In this document: one piece after another, positions 55,424-63,956 of the stretch | Numbering within the stretch: position 1 is the stretch's first letter | Layout: every line of letters begins with the position of its first letter | Origin: Mycobacterium sp. 236(2023) | GTDB lineage: Bacteria > Actinomycetota > Actinomycetes > Mycobacteriales > Mycobacteriaceae | Reading direction: 5' to 3' | DNA length: 64,000 nucleotides | Assembly: GCF_029623955.1 (NCBI RefSeq) | Contig: NZ_JARSBP010000003.1 | Location: 1,116,001 to 1,180,000 of the forward strand | Translations under genes and position numbers: made by a program | Notes under the pieces: model-generated | Database searches by the model: none | Told to the model about the DNA's origin: nothing | The model's input: the letters and a program-made list of their open reading frames with translations, nothing else

Positions 55424-56356
55424 ATGATGACCGCGACCGATGAGCTCACGCAGAACGCGGGGCGCTACGAGCTGAGCCACCTCCGTGCGCTCGAAGCCGA
55501 GGCGATCCACATCATCAGGGAGGTGGCCGCCGAGTTCGAGAAGCCGGTGTTGTTGTTCTCCGGAGGCAAGGACTCCATCGTCATGCTGCACCTGGCCATC
55601 AAAGCGTTCCGGCCGGGACGGTTGCCGTTCCCGGTCATGCACGTCGACACCGGCCACAACTTCGAAGAAGTGCTGCAGGCGCGCGACGAACTCGTCGCCG
55701 AATCCGGGGTGCGGCTCGTGGTCGCCAAGGTGCAGGACGACATCGACGCCGGCCGCGTGGTCGAGACGATCCCGTCGCGCAACCCGATGCAGACGTTCAC
55801 GCTGCTGCGCGCCATCCGCGAGAACAAGTTCGACGCCGCGTTCGGCGGCGCCCGCCGCGACGAGGAGAAGGCCCGCGCCAAGGAGCGCGTGTTCAGCTTC
55901 CGCGACGAGTTCGGTCAGTGGGATCCGAAGAACCAGCGCCCTGAGCTGTGGAACCTGTACAACGGCAGGCACAAGAAAGGGGAGCACATCCGTGCCTTCC
56001 CGCTGTCGAACTGGACCGAGTTCGACATCTGGTCCTACATCGGCGCCGAGAAGATCAAACTGCCGTCCATCTATTACGCGCACGAGCGCAAGGTGTTCGA
56101 ACGCGACGGCATGCTGCTGGCCGTGCACAAGTACCTGCAGCCGCGCAAGGACGAGAAGATCATCGAGAAGACCGTGCGGTTCCGCACCGTCGGCGACGTG
56201 ACCTGCACCGGCTGCGTGGAGTCCACGGCGGCAACGGTTTCCGAGGTCATCGCCGAGACGGCGATCTCCCGGCTCACCGAGCGCGGCGCGACCCGCGCCG
56301 ACGACCGCATCTCCGAAGCAGGTATGGAAGACCGTAAGCGCGAGGGGTATTTCTGA
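55424..56356 (+). CDS. cysD: Sulfate adenylyltransferase small subunit
   Basis: 310 residues. PP-loop ATP pyrophosphatase motif SGGKDS (46-51), then VMHVDTGHNFEEV and GARRDEEKARAKERVFSFRD, all typical of CysD. With CysN it makes adenosine 5'-phosphosulfate from ATP and sulfate. An ATG codon 3 nt downstream is an equally possible start; GGGGA lies upstream. cysNC follows after 1 bp. Equivalent to Rv1285. Confidence 0.97.
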   Translation: MMTATDELTQNAGRYELSHLRALEAEAIHIIREVAAEFEKPVLLFSGGKDSIVMLHLAIKAFRPGRLPFPVMHVDTGHNFEEVLQARDELVAESGVRLVVAKVQDDIDAGRVVETIPSRNPMQTFTLLRAIRENKFDAAFGGARRDEEKARAKERVFSFRDEFGQWDPKNQRPELWNLYNGRHKKGEHIRAFPLSNWTEFDIWSYIGAEKIKLPSIYYAHERKVFERDGMLLAVHKYLQPRKDEKIIEKTVRFRTVGDVTCTGCVESTAATVSEVIAETAISRLTERGATRADDRISEAGMEDRKREGYF

Positions 56357-56357
56357 T

Positions 56358-58214
56358 ATGGGATCGTCTACCACGCTGCTGCGCATCGCGACCGCCGGTT
56401 CGGTCGACGACGGCAAGTCCACGCTGATCGGCCGGCTGCTCTATGACTCCAAGGCCGTCATGGAGGATCAGCTCGCCGCCGTCGAGCGTACTTCCAAGGA
56501 ACGCGGCAACGACTACACCGACCTCGCACTGGTCACCGACGGTCTGCGGGCCGAGCGTGAGCAGGGCATCACGATCGATGTCGCCTACCGCTACTTCGCC
56601 ACGGCCAAGCGGAAATTCATCATCGCCGACACTCCAGGTCACATCCAGTACACCCGCAACATGGTGACCGGTGTGTCGACCGCACAGCTCGCGATCGTGC
56701 TCGTCGACGCGCGCCACGGCCTGCTCGAGCAATCCCGCCGCCACGCGTTCCTCGCATCGCTGCTCGGTATCCAGCACATCGTGCTCGCTGTCAACAAGAT
56801 GGACCTGATCGATTGGGACAGAGACCAATTCGAGAAGATCCGTGACGACTTCCATGATTTCGCGGCGCGGCTCGACGTTCACGACGTCACGACGATCCCG
56901 CTGTCGGCGCTCAACGGTGACAACGTGGTCAGCAAGTCCGACGTCACACCCTGGTACGAGGGGCCGTCGCTGCTGGCGCACCTCGAAGAGGTGTACATTG
57001 CCGGCGACCGCAATCTCACCGACGTCCGCTTCCCGGTCCAGTACGTGATCCGGCCGCAGACGCGTGAGCATGCCGACCACCGCAGCTATGCGGGCACCGT
57101 CGCCAGCGGCGTCATGCGTCCCGGCGACGAGGTCGTCGTCCTGCCTGCCGGCAAGACGACGCGCATCACCGAGATCGAGGGCCCGAGTGGGCCTGTGCAG
57201 GAAGCCTTCCCGCCCATGGCGGTGTCGGTCAGCCTCGCCGACGACATCGACATCTCCCGCGGCGACATGATCGCCCGGCCGAACAATCAGCCCAGGGTGG
57301 CGCAGGAATTCGACGCCACTGTGTGCTGGATGGCAGACGGAGACTCTCTCGAACCCGGTCGCGACTACGTCATCAAGCACACCACCAGGACCACCCGCGT
57401 CAAGGTGGCCGGCCTCGACTACCGTCTCGACGTCAACACGCTGCACCGCGACAAGACGGCCACCGCCCTCAAACTCAATGAGCTGGGCCGTATCTCGCTG
57501 CGCAGCCAGGTCCCGCTGTTGCTCGACGAGTACAGCCGCAACGCGGCGACGGGCTCGTTCATCCTGATCGATCCGAACACCAACGGCACCGTCGCTGCGG
57601 GCATGATCCTGCCGCACGTGGCGGGCCGGACGTCCACCCCGAACACGGTGCGCCACGAGTCGCTGTGCAAGCCCGAGGATCGACTCTCGAAGGGCCGGAC
57701 CGTGTGGTTCACCGGACTGTCCGGCTCGGGCAAGTCCTCGGTTGCGGTGCTGGTCGAGCAGAAGCTGCTCGAAAAGGGCATCCCCGCCTACGTTCTCGAC
57801 GGAGACAACCTGCGGCACGGCCTCAACGCCGACCTCGGGTTCTCGATGGACGACCGGGCGGAGAACCAGCGGCGGCTGGCGCACGTGGCAGCCATTCTGG
57901 CCGACTCCGGTCAGGTGGTGCTGGTCCCTGCGATCAGCCCGCTCACCGAGCACCGGGCATTGGCACGCAAGGTCGCCAACGAGCAGGGGCTCGACTTCTT
58001 CGAGGTCTTCTGTGATACGCCGCTGGAGGATTGCGAGCGACGGGACCCGAAGGGGTTGTACGCCAAGGCCCGTGCCGGTGAGATCACGCATTTCACCGGG
58101 ATCGACAGCCCGTACCAGCGGCCGAAGAACCCCGATCTGCAGCTGACCCCCGATCGCACGCCGGAAGAACACGCCGACTCCGTGATCGAGCTTCTGGAAA
58201 GCCGGAGCAAGTGA
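56358..58214 (+). CDS. cysNC: Bifunctional sulfate adenylyltransferase large subunit / APS kinase
   Basis: 618 residues. GTPase part (about 1-430): P-loop GSVDDGKST, DTPGHIQYTRN, NKMDLIDWD. APS kinase part (about 440-618): Walker A GLSGSGKSS, LDGDNLRHGLNADLGFS, and the FISPxR-like region here as VPAISPLTEHR. CysN drives APS synthesis with GTP hydrolysis, and the kinase makes PAPS for reduction or sulfotransferases. Orthologue of Rv1286. Its stop overlaps the cysQ start (GTGA). Confidence 0.96.
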   Translation: MGSSTTLLRIATAGSVDDGKSTLIGRLLYDSKAVMEDQLAAVERTSKERGNDYTDLALVTDGLRAEREQGITIDVAYRYFATAKRKFIIADTPGHIQYTRNMVTGVSTAQLAIVLVDARHGLLEQSRRHAFLASLLGIQHIVLAVNKMDLIDWDRDQFEKIRDDFHDFAARLDVHDVTTIPLSALNGDNVVSKSDVTPWYEGPSLLAHLEEVYIAGDRNLTDVRFPVQYVIRPQTREHADHRSYAGTVASGVMRPGDEVVVLPAGKTTRITEIEGPSGPVQEAFPPMAVSVSLADDIDISRGDMIARPNNQPRVAQEFDATVCWMADGDSLEPGRDYVIKHTTRTTRVKVAGLDYRLDVNTLHRDKTATALKLNELGRISLRSQVPLLLDEYSRNAATGSFILIDPNTNGTVAAGMILPHVAGRTSTPNTVRHESLCKPEDRLSKGRTVWFTGLSGSGKSSVAVLVEQKLLEKGIPAYVLDGDNLRHGLNADLGFSMDDRAENQRRLAHVAAILADSGQVVLVPAISPLTEHRALARKVANEQGLDFFEVFCDTPLEDCERRDPKGLYAKARAGEITHFTGIDSPYQRPKNPDLQLTPDRTPEEHADSVIELLESRSK

Positions 58215-58951
58215 CCGACCACGAACTGGCCGCACGGCTGGCCACCGAGGCGGGGGCGCTGCTGCTCGACATTCGGACCGAACTCGCCGATGCGACCGCG
58301 GAAGAGAGAAAAGCCGCAGGGGACAAGCGTTCTCATGACTTCCTGATGGCGGCGCTGGCGGTCGAGCGGCCCGACGATGCGGTCCTGTCGGAAGAGGGGC
58401 CGAAAGAAGAGGCCGATCCGGTGCGGTTGTCGGCACGCCGAGTCTGGATCGTGGACCCGCTCGACGGGACGCGTGAGTTCTCGGAGCTGGGCCGGGCGGA
58501 CTGGGCGGTACACGTGGCACTGTGGGAGTCCGGCGAGCTCGTCGCGGGCGCCGTTGCGCTTCCCGCGCAAGGCATCACGCTCGCCACCCCGACAGTGGCG
58601 GCGCCCCCGGCACCGCCCGCCGCACCGCGGGTCGTCGTGTCGCGGACCCGGCCACCGGCGGTCGCGCTGGAGGTCAAGGACGCTCTCGGCGGCACCCTGG
58701 TCGAAATGGGTTCCGCCGGAGCTAAAGTCGCGTCCGTCGTGCAGGGGATCTCCGACGCCTACGTCCATGCGGGCGGGCAGTACGAGTGGGACTCCGCCGC
58801 GCCGGTCGCGGTGGCGCGGGCGGCCGGCCTGTTCACCTCACGGCTCGACGGCTCCCCGCTGGTCTACAACCAGCGCGACTCGAAGCTGCCCGACCTGATC
58901 GTGTGCCGCCCAGAACTGGCTGACGTCATCCTGTCGGTCACGACCCGCTGA
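58211..58951 (+). CDS. cysQ: 3'-phosphoadenosine 5'-phosphate phosphatase CysQ-like
   Basis: 246 residues of the inositol-monophosphatase superfamily. Metal-site motifs: LSEEGPKEE (59-67), VDPLDGTREF (81-90) and the C-terminal YEWDSAAPVAVARAAG. It would hydrolyse PAP/PAPS and keep PAPS-using reactions running. GTG start within GTGA overlap with cysNC. In M. tuberculosis cysQ (Rv2131c) is elsewhere, so inclusion in the cysDNC operon is a notable difference and supports the functional assignment. Confidence 0.9.
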   Translation: MTDHELAARLATEAGALLLDIRTELADATAEERKAAGDKRSHDFLMAALAVERPDDAVLSEEGPKEEADPVRLSARRVWIVDPLDGTREFSELGRADWAVHVALWESGELVAGAVALPAQGITLATPTVAAPPAPPAAPRVVVSRTRPPAVALEVKDALGGTLVEMGSAGAKVASVVQGISDAYVHAGGQYEWDSAAPVAVARAAGLFTSRLDGSPLVYNQRDSKLPDLIVCRPELADVILSVTTR

Positions 58952-58960
58952 CACGCACTG

Positions 58961-58988
58961 TGTCTGCCGGAACGCAATTCCGGCGACA
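58961..58988 (+). terminator. Hairpin after cysQ, related to the repeat at 49.8 kb
   Basis: TGTC(T)GCCGGAA and TTCCGGCGACA pair into an 11-bp stem with one bulged T around a CGCAA loop, 9 nt after the cysQ stop. Suitable as terminator of the cysDNCQ operon. The core GGAACGCAATTCC resembles the arm GGAATGCAATTCC at 49878-49890. Confidence 0.55.
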
Positions 58989-59037
58989 GGCCCCCGGGTA
59001 GTCTGACCCGCAGAGTCCGTACCGATCGGGGGATCAC

Positions 59038-59688
59038 ATGGTTCGCGTTCTTCATATTGTCGTCGCTGCCTCGGCGGTGGCGCTCACACTCGCCGGCTGC
59101 GGCGGTTCGGACAAGTCGGAGACCGCCGAGAGTTCGGCGTCCTCGTCCGCGTCGTCAGCACCGGCGTCGACCACGGCGGCGGCCGCGAGCGACGAGGATC
59201 AGATCAGGGACCTCGTGCAAGCCCAGACCGACGCGTTCATGGCGGGCGACTGGGATGGTTTGGCCGAGATGACGTGTGCGCAGTACCGCGACGAGATGCG
59301 CGATCCGGCAGCGACGATGGTGCCTCCGATTTCCGAGTTCGGCACCAAAGAGCAAGTGGCAGCATTGGATCCGGTAGATCTGGCCGCGAACCTCAGGAAG
59401 AACCTCGGCAGCAACGTGTCGACGGAGACCTCGGACCGGGTGGCCCAGGCGATCATCGCCTACGACGAGCCCGCCTACCAGCAGGCCATGCTCGACGCGA
59501 TGGTCGAAGCCTCCACGATGACCGTCGACAAGGTCGAGAACATTGTCGTCACCGGCGACACGGCGACCGCCGACGTCACCGTCACGCAGGTGATGGGCGA
59601 TGATCCGCCCAAAACCTCGACGCAGTCCACCCCATTTGCGCGCGAAGACGGGGTATGGCTGGACTGCTCGACCAATAGCGGGTCCTGA
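59038..59688 (+). CDS. Lipoprotein with NTF2/DUF4878-like domain
   Basis: 216 residues. Signal peptide with lipobox LAGC, a Ser/Ala/Thr-rich linker (about 25-52), then a helical and beta domain (about 53-216) beginning DQIRDLVQAQTDAFMAGDWD, typical of NTF2-like extracytoplasmic domains, with two Cys (EMTCAQY, WLDCST) that may form a disulfide. GGGGG precedes the ATG. Function unknown; it lies between the sulfate-activation operon and the isochorismatase gene. Confidence 0.82.
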   Translation: MVRVLHIVVAASAVALTLAGCGGSDKSETAESSASSSASSAPASTTAAAASDEDQIRDLVQAQTDAFMAGDWDGLAEMTCAQYRDEMRDPAATMVPPISEFGTKEQVAALDPVDLAANLRKNLGSNVSTETSDRVAQAIIAYDEPAYQQAMLDAMVEASTMTVDKVENIVVTGDTATADVTVTQVMGDDPPKTSTQSTPFAREDGVWLDCSTNSGS

Positions 59689-59720
59689 CGCGGGTGTGGG
59701 CCGCCAGTAGGCTGCGGCGG

Positions 59721-60320
59721 GTGTCTGATCCTCAAACCCTGCGCGCGCTCGCAGGACTGCCCCTCGCCCCGGTAAGCCTCGCGGACTCCGTCCTGGTGCT
59801 GATCGACTGTCAGAACACCTACACGCGTGGGGTGATGGAACTCGACGGTGTCGACCCCGCGCTCGACGAAGCTGCCACGCTCCTCGACAGGGCCCGGACG
59901 GTCGGAGCGCCGGTCGTGCACATCCAGCACGACGACGGGCCGGGATCTCTGTACGACATCGAGGGCGAGAGCGGCGCGATCGTCGACCGGGTCGCCCCGC
60001 GCAACGGCGAGTCGGTCGTCGTCAAGAACTACCCGAACTCGTTCGTGCAGACCGATCTCGACGACATCCTGAAGTCTTTCGAGGCCTCCAACCTCGTCCT
60101 GGCGGGCTTCATGACGCACATGTGCGTGAATTCGACGGCGCGCGGCGCGTTCAACCTCGGCTACGCGCCGACGGTGGTCGCCAGTGCGACGGCGACGCGC
60201 ACGCTGCCGGGAGTGGGCGGTGATCCGGTGTCCGCGCAGGTACTGCAGGCCGCCAGCCTGGCCGCGGTGGCCGACCTATTCGCCGTCGTGGTCCCGAACG
60301 CCACCGACATTCCCGACTGA
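59721..60320 (+). CDS. Isochorismatase-like cysteine hydrolase
   Basis: 199 residues. The catalytic triad of the family is visible: D29 (LIDCQNTY), K102 (VVVKNYPNSF) and nucleophile C135 (GFMTHMCVNSTARGA). Substrates in this family are nicotinamide, carbamoylsarcosine, ureidoacrylate or isochorismate; none can be preferred. GTG start supported by TAGGCT (59708-59713), 7 nt upstream. Lies just before the Rrf2 regulator gene. Confidence 0.9.
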   Translation: MSDPQTLRALAGLPLAPVSLADSVLVLIDCQNTYTRGVMELDGVDPALDEAATLLDRARTVGAPVVHIQHDDGPGSLYDIEGESGAIVDRVAPRNGESVVVKNYPNSFVQTDLDDILKSFEASNLVLAGFMTHMCVNSTARGAFNLGYAPTVVASATATRTLPGVGGDPVSAQVLQAASLAAVADLFAVVVPNATDIPD

Positions 60321-60373
60321 GCACCGCCGGCGTGGGTCAGTGACTCAAACACACGTCCGACTAGGGTTGCCCC

Positions 60374-60850
60374 ATGCGGATGTCGGCCAAGGCGGAATAC
60401 GCCGTGCGGGCGATGGTCCAGCTGGCGACCGTGAACGACGGAACGCTCGTCAAGACCGAGGACCTGGCCAAAGCCCAGGGCATCCCGCCGCAGTTCCTCG
60501 TCGACATCCTCTCCGACCTGCGTACCGATCGGCTCGTCAAGAGTCACCGTGGTCGCGAGGGTGGCTACGAACTCGCCCGTCCCGCCGCCGACATCAGCGT
60601 CGCGGACGTCCTGCGCTGCATCGACGGACCGCTGGCCAGCGTGCGGGACATCGGTCTGGGTGATCTCCCGTATTCCGGGCCGACGGCATCGCTGACCGAT
60701 GTCTGGCGGGCTCTGCGCGCGAGCATGAGGTCGGTGCTCGAACAGACGAGCCTGGCCGACGTCGCGTCCGGGGAGCTTCCAGACCACGTGCAGGGGATGG
60801 CCGACGATTACCGCGGTCAGGAGGAGGCCCGCGGACACTCGATCGGCTAA
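60374..60850 (+). CDS. Rrf2 family transcriptional regulator (Rv1287-like, CymR-type)
   Basis: 158 residues. The winged helix is typical ([50 protein letters not shown]). Only one Cys occurs (LRCIDGP), so the three-cysteine Fe-S site of IscR/NsrR is absent; this is the state of CymR/CysK-partner type Rrf2 proteins that control cysteine metabolism. TAGGGT (60362-60367) lies 6 nt before the ATG (leaderless). Same position as Rv1287, downstream of cysDN. Probable regulator of the sulfate operon. Confidence 0.9.
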   Translation: MRMSAKAEYAVRAMVQLATVNDGTLVKTEDLAKAQGIPPQFLVDILSDLRTDRLVKSHRGREGGYELARPAADISVADVLRCIDGPLASVRDIGLGDLPYSGPTASLTDVWRALRASMRSVLEQTSLADVASGELPDHVQGMADDYRGQEEARGHSIG

Positions 60851-61068
60851 CCGCGCGATAGTGCTCTACTGAAAAGTCTTGTGCGGCAAGGGGGCCGATG
60901 TGCGGTCGCGGGTCGGCCCAGTGCTGCGGCGGTAGTCGAGGCTCACATCGCCGATGCTGACGACGAGGAAGTGGCCGAAAGGTTTCGGCCGCGACTGCCG
61001 TTCCAGCAAGAAATTGACGTTGATCATGATACGAAGAGCACGGTCTGCACGCGGATCGGAGGCTACGG
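60851..61068. other. Intergenic region without clear feature
   Basis: 218 bp between the Rrf2 gene and the flavoprotein gene. A 66-codon open frame (60881-61081) has no family resemblance or supporting promoter. GGAGG before 61069 serves the next gene; nothing else is evident. Confidence 0.5.
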
Positions 61069-62412
61069 ATGGCCGCGCTGAATCGACGACAGTTCACCTT
61101 CGGGTTGGGGGCGTTGGCGGCGGTGCCGCTGCTCGCTTCGTGCGGCGGAGGCGGGCGTGAGGTGCGGCGCGAACGCGTGATCGTGGTCGGCGCCGGGATG
61201 GCGGGGCTCAGCGCGGCGCGCCGCCTGGCTGACGCCGGAGTCTCGGTGACGGTTGTGGAGGCGCGTCAGCGCATCGGCGGGCGGACCTGGACGGACGACT
61301 CGCTCGGGCTGCCGATCGACCTGGGCGGCGCGTGGATTCACGGCCCGGAGGGCAATCCACTCACCGACCTGGCCGAGCAGGCCGGCGCGCGGACCGTTCC
61401 AACAGACTTCGAGGACACCATCGTCCTGCAGGACGGGTCGGTCGTCGGCCCCGCCGCGTTGGACGCGGCGGGCCGAAATTGGGAACGGATCATGGATGCC
61501 GTCTACGGGATGACCGCCGACGCCGCCCCCGACGCGACGCTGGCCGACGGACTGGCCGACGCCGGTACGGATTTCACCGATCCGCTGATGCAATGGATCA
61601 TCGCCGGCGCCATCGGCTCCGAGTACGCGGCCGATCCCGATGAGCTGTCGCTGCGCTGGTTCGGCAGCGAGGGTGAGTTCGGCGGGGGAGACCTGATCCT
61701 TCCGGGGGGCTACAAACAGCTCATCGATCATCTCGCGCGCGATCTGACGATGACATTGGGCGCCGAGGTCACCCGCATCGCCTACGACGATTCAGGTGTC
61801 ACCGTCGAGACCGCCCAGGAGGTGTTCGATGCCGACCGGGTCATCGTCACGGTCCCGCTCGGTGTGCTCAAGGCCGACACGATCGTGTTCGATCCGCCGT
61901 TGCCCGACGACAAGCGCCAGGCGATCCAGCGGCTCGGCTTCGGGTTGCTCGACAAGGTGGTGCTGAAATTCGACGAGCCGTTCTGGACCGAGCAGTTCGA
62001 CATGAACTCGGACATGATCGGGATCGCGGGCAAGGACCAGCCGGTCTCCGATCTCGTCAACGGGCTGCGCTTCACCGACGTGCCGCTGCTGGTCGGTCTT
62101 CGCGGGGGCTCGAACGCCCTTGTGCGCGAGAAAGATTCAGACGAGCTGACGGCGAGCCAGGTGGTGGCCGCGCTGCGTGGCCCCGAGCCCACCGGCGTTC
62201 TCGTCACACGGTGGGCCGAGGATCCGTACGCACGCGGCTCCTACAGCTTCCTTGCCGTCGGATCGAGCCCCGACGATCAGGAGGCGCTGGCGGCGCCCGT
62301 CGGTGATCGCCTCCTGTTCGCGGGCGAGGCGACCAACAGCGAGTACTCGGCCACTGTGCACGGGGCGCACTTGAGCGGGTTGCGGGAAGCCGACCGAATC
62401 CTGGGGGCCTAG
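61069..62412 (+). CDS. Secreted flavin amine oxidase-like lipoprotein
   Basis: 447 residues. N-terminal signal with twin arginine (NRRQFTFG) and lipobox (LLASC), predicting Tat export and lipid anchoring. FAD-binding Rossmann motif VIVVGAGMAGLSAARRLAD, then RQRIGGRTWTDD, DLGGAWIHGPEGNP and C-terminal LLFAGEATNSEYSATVHGAH, as in polyamine/monoamine oxidases. Flavin-containing proteins exported folded fit Tat. It would oxidise an extracellular amine and release H2O2. GGAGG is the ribosome-binding site. Overlaps the convergent DUF4097 gene by 4 bp. Confidence 0.9.
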   Translation: MAALNRRQFTFGLGALAAVPLLASCGGGGREVRRERVIVVGAGMAGLSAARRLADAGVSVTVVEARQRIGGRTWTDDSLGLPIDLGGAWIHGPEGNPLTDLAEQAGARTVPTDFEDTIVLQDGSVVGPAALDAAGRNWERIMDAVYGMTADAAPDATLADGLADAGTDFTDPLMQWIIAGAIGSEYAADPDELSLRWFGSEGEFGGGDLILPGGYKQLIDHLARDLTMTLGAEVTRIAYDDSGVTVETAQEVFDADRVIVTVPLGVLKADTIVFDPPLPDDKRQAIQRLGFGLLDKVVLKFDEPFWTEQFDMNSDMIGIAGKDQPVSDLVNGLRFTDVPLLVGLRGGSNALVREKDSDELTASQVVAALRGPEPTGVLVTRWAEDPYARGSYSFLAVGSSPDDQEALAAPVGDRLLFAGEATNSEYSATVHGAHLSGLREADRILGA

Positions 62413-63293
62413 TCCAGTTCGCTGATTGCGATGCTTCCCGTCTGGGTCCGCGCGGTGATCACTGCTGCCGCGTTCTCGCGGTCGCGGGTCTGCGGAACGG
62501 CCACCTCCACGGCGTCGTGGGGCATCTCGGTCATCGCGTCGACGAAGTAGGGCCCGGGCGGCGGCAGTGAAATCGCGATGTCGCCGTGTTCGGTTGTGGC
62601 GTGCACTGTTTGGGGCGGCTCGACGAAGTCGACGCTGACTTCGCCGGTGGTGGTGGCGGCGCGGAACGACTCGGTCACCGCGATAGGTTCGCGGGTCGTG
62701 ACGTCGCCGTGCTCGTTGGTGATGTCGATACGCCGCGCCGACCCGCTGAGGACCACAGCGCCTTCCACCGTCCGCGCCGTCAACTGGTCGATGTCGGCCT
62801 GCGCGAACACGACGCCCATCTCCTGCTGGGTGGTCACCGACACCCGTCGTGCCACCTCCGGCGGCAGTACGACGGTGATCTCACCGGCCCTGCCCCAGCG
62901 CAGGATTTCGGTGCGCTCGGCGTCGATGGTGACCCGCGCCGAAGTACCGTCTGCGGTGACGGCCAACGGATTCGACCCTGCGCGACGGGAGTTCACCATC
63001 CGCATGTCCACGCGGGGCTCGCGGGCCTCGCGGTCGGTGGTGATCCGCACGGCCGCGGGCACCGAACCGGTGTCGACCGTCAGCGTCGTCAGCGTGTTCG
63101 GCAGGGCCATCGAATCTTTGACTACGCGGAAACCGCTGATTCCCCACGCAGCACTGCTCAACGAGACGACGACACCGATGGTCAGTACGGCGGCAGCGAG
63201 GATCAGCAGGACACGCACGGCGGTGCGGCCGCCGGGGGTCAGCGGCGGGGGCGGTGACGACGGTGCGGGGGCGGGTGGAAGCGTGGTGGTCAC
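62409..63293 (-). CDS. DUF4097-type membrane-anchored beta-helix protein
   Basis: 294 residues. Pro-rich cytosolic N-terminus (PAPAPSSPPPPLTPGG), one transmembrane segment (about 26-48), then an extracytoplasmic DUF4097 repeat domain with alternating short beta strands (TARTVEGAVVLSGSARRIDI, TNEHGDVTTREP, ATTEHGDIAISLP). Function unknown; often near two-component systems that sense envelope stress, as here. It lies 18 bp downstream of the response regulator gene on the same strand, so cotranscribed. Confidence 0.85.
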   Translation of the reverse strand: MTTTLPPAPAPSSPPPPLTPGGRTAVRVLLILAAAVLTIGVVVSLSSAAWGISGFRVVKDSMALPNTLTTLTVDTGSVPAAVRITTDREAREPRVDMRMVNSRRAGSNPLAVTADGTSARVTIDAERTEILRWGRAGEITVVLPPEVARRVSVTTQQEMGVVFAQADIDQLTARTVEGAVVLSGSARRIDITNEHGDVTTREPIAVTESFRAATTTGEVSVDFVEPPQTVHATTEHGDIAISLPPPGPYFVDAMTEMPHDAVEVAVPQTRDRENAAAVITARTQTGSIAISELD

Positions 63294-63311
63294 GGGAGTC
63301 CTTTCAGCACT

Positions 63312-63956
63312 TCAGGATTCGAGGTAGCGCAGCACCGCGAGCACACGGCGGTTCTCGGAGTCGTCGGGCGCGAGGTTGAGCTTGGTGAAGATGGACGCGA
63401 TGTGCTTCTCGGCCGAACCGACCGACATGTGCAGGCCCGCGGCGATGGCGGAGTTCGTCTTGCCCTCGGCCATCAACTGCAGCACCTCGGTCTCGCGGGG
63501 CGTCAACGCATCGAGCACATTGCGCCGGTGGGAGCGCACCAGGATCTGCGACACCACCTCCGGATCGAGGACGGTGCCACCGGTGCCGACCACCTCGACG
63601 GCGTCGAGGAAGGCGGGCACGTCGGCGACCCGGTCCTTGAGGAGGTAGCCGAATCCTCGTGTGTCCGAAGCGATCAGATCAGCCGCGTAGCGCTCTTCGA
63701 CATAGTGGGAGAGCACCAGTACCGGGGATTCCGGGTTCTGGCTGCGCAGTAGCGCCGCCGCCCTGATGCCCTCGTCGGTGAACGTCGGCGGCATCCGGAC
63801 ATCGAGGATCGCCAGGTCGGGCTTCGTGTCGTTGACCAAGCGCAGCAGGTTCGTCGCGTCGGGCACTCCGGCGATCATCTCGTGGCCGGCGTCAGTCAGG
63901 ATCCGCTCGATGCCGGCCCGCAGCAGTGCCGAGTCCTCGGCGATCACTATGCGCAT
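63312..63956 (-). CDS. NarL/LuxR-family response regulator
   Basis: 214 residues. Receiver domain with acidic pair E7-D8, phosphoacceptor D52 (LAILDVRMPP), and a C-terminal LuxR helix-turn-helix (about 150-205) with LTPRETEVLQLMAEGKTNSA. It overlaps the end of the upstream kinase gene by 10 bp and is followed by the DUF4097 gene, giving a kinase-regulator-DUF4097 operon. Likely controls envelope homeostasis (inferred from DUF4097 and the operon layout). Confidence 0.93.
   Translation of the reverse strand: MRIVIAEDSALLRAGIERILTDAGHEMIAGVPDATNLLRLVNDTKPDLAILDVRMPPTFTDEGIRAAALLRSQNPESPVLVLSHYVEERYAADLIASDTRGFGYLLKDRVADVPAFLDAVEVVGTGGTVLDPEVVSQILVRSHRRNVLDALTPRETEVLQLMAEGKTNSAIAAGLHMSVGSAEKHIASIFTKLNLAPDDSENRRVLAVLRYLES

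Noticed and set aside
60881..61081. 66-codon open frame between the Rrf2 and flavoprotein genes
   Set aside because: No recognisable composition, no -10 or ribosome-binding site, and it overlaps the start of the well-supported flavoprotein gene.
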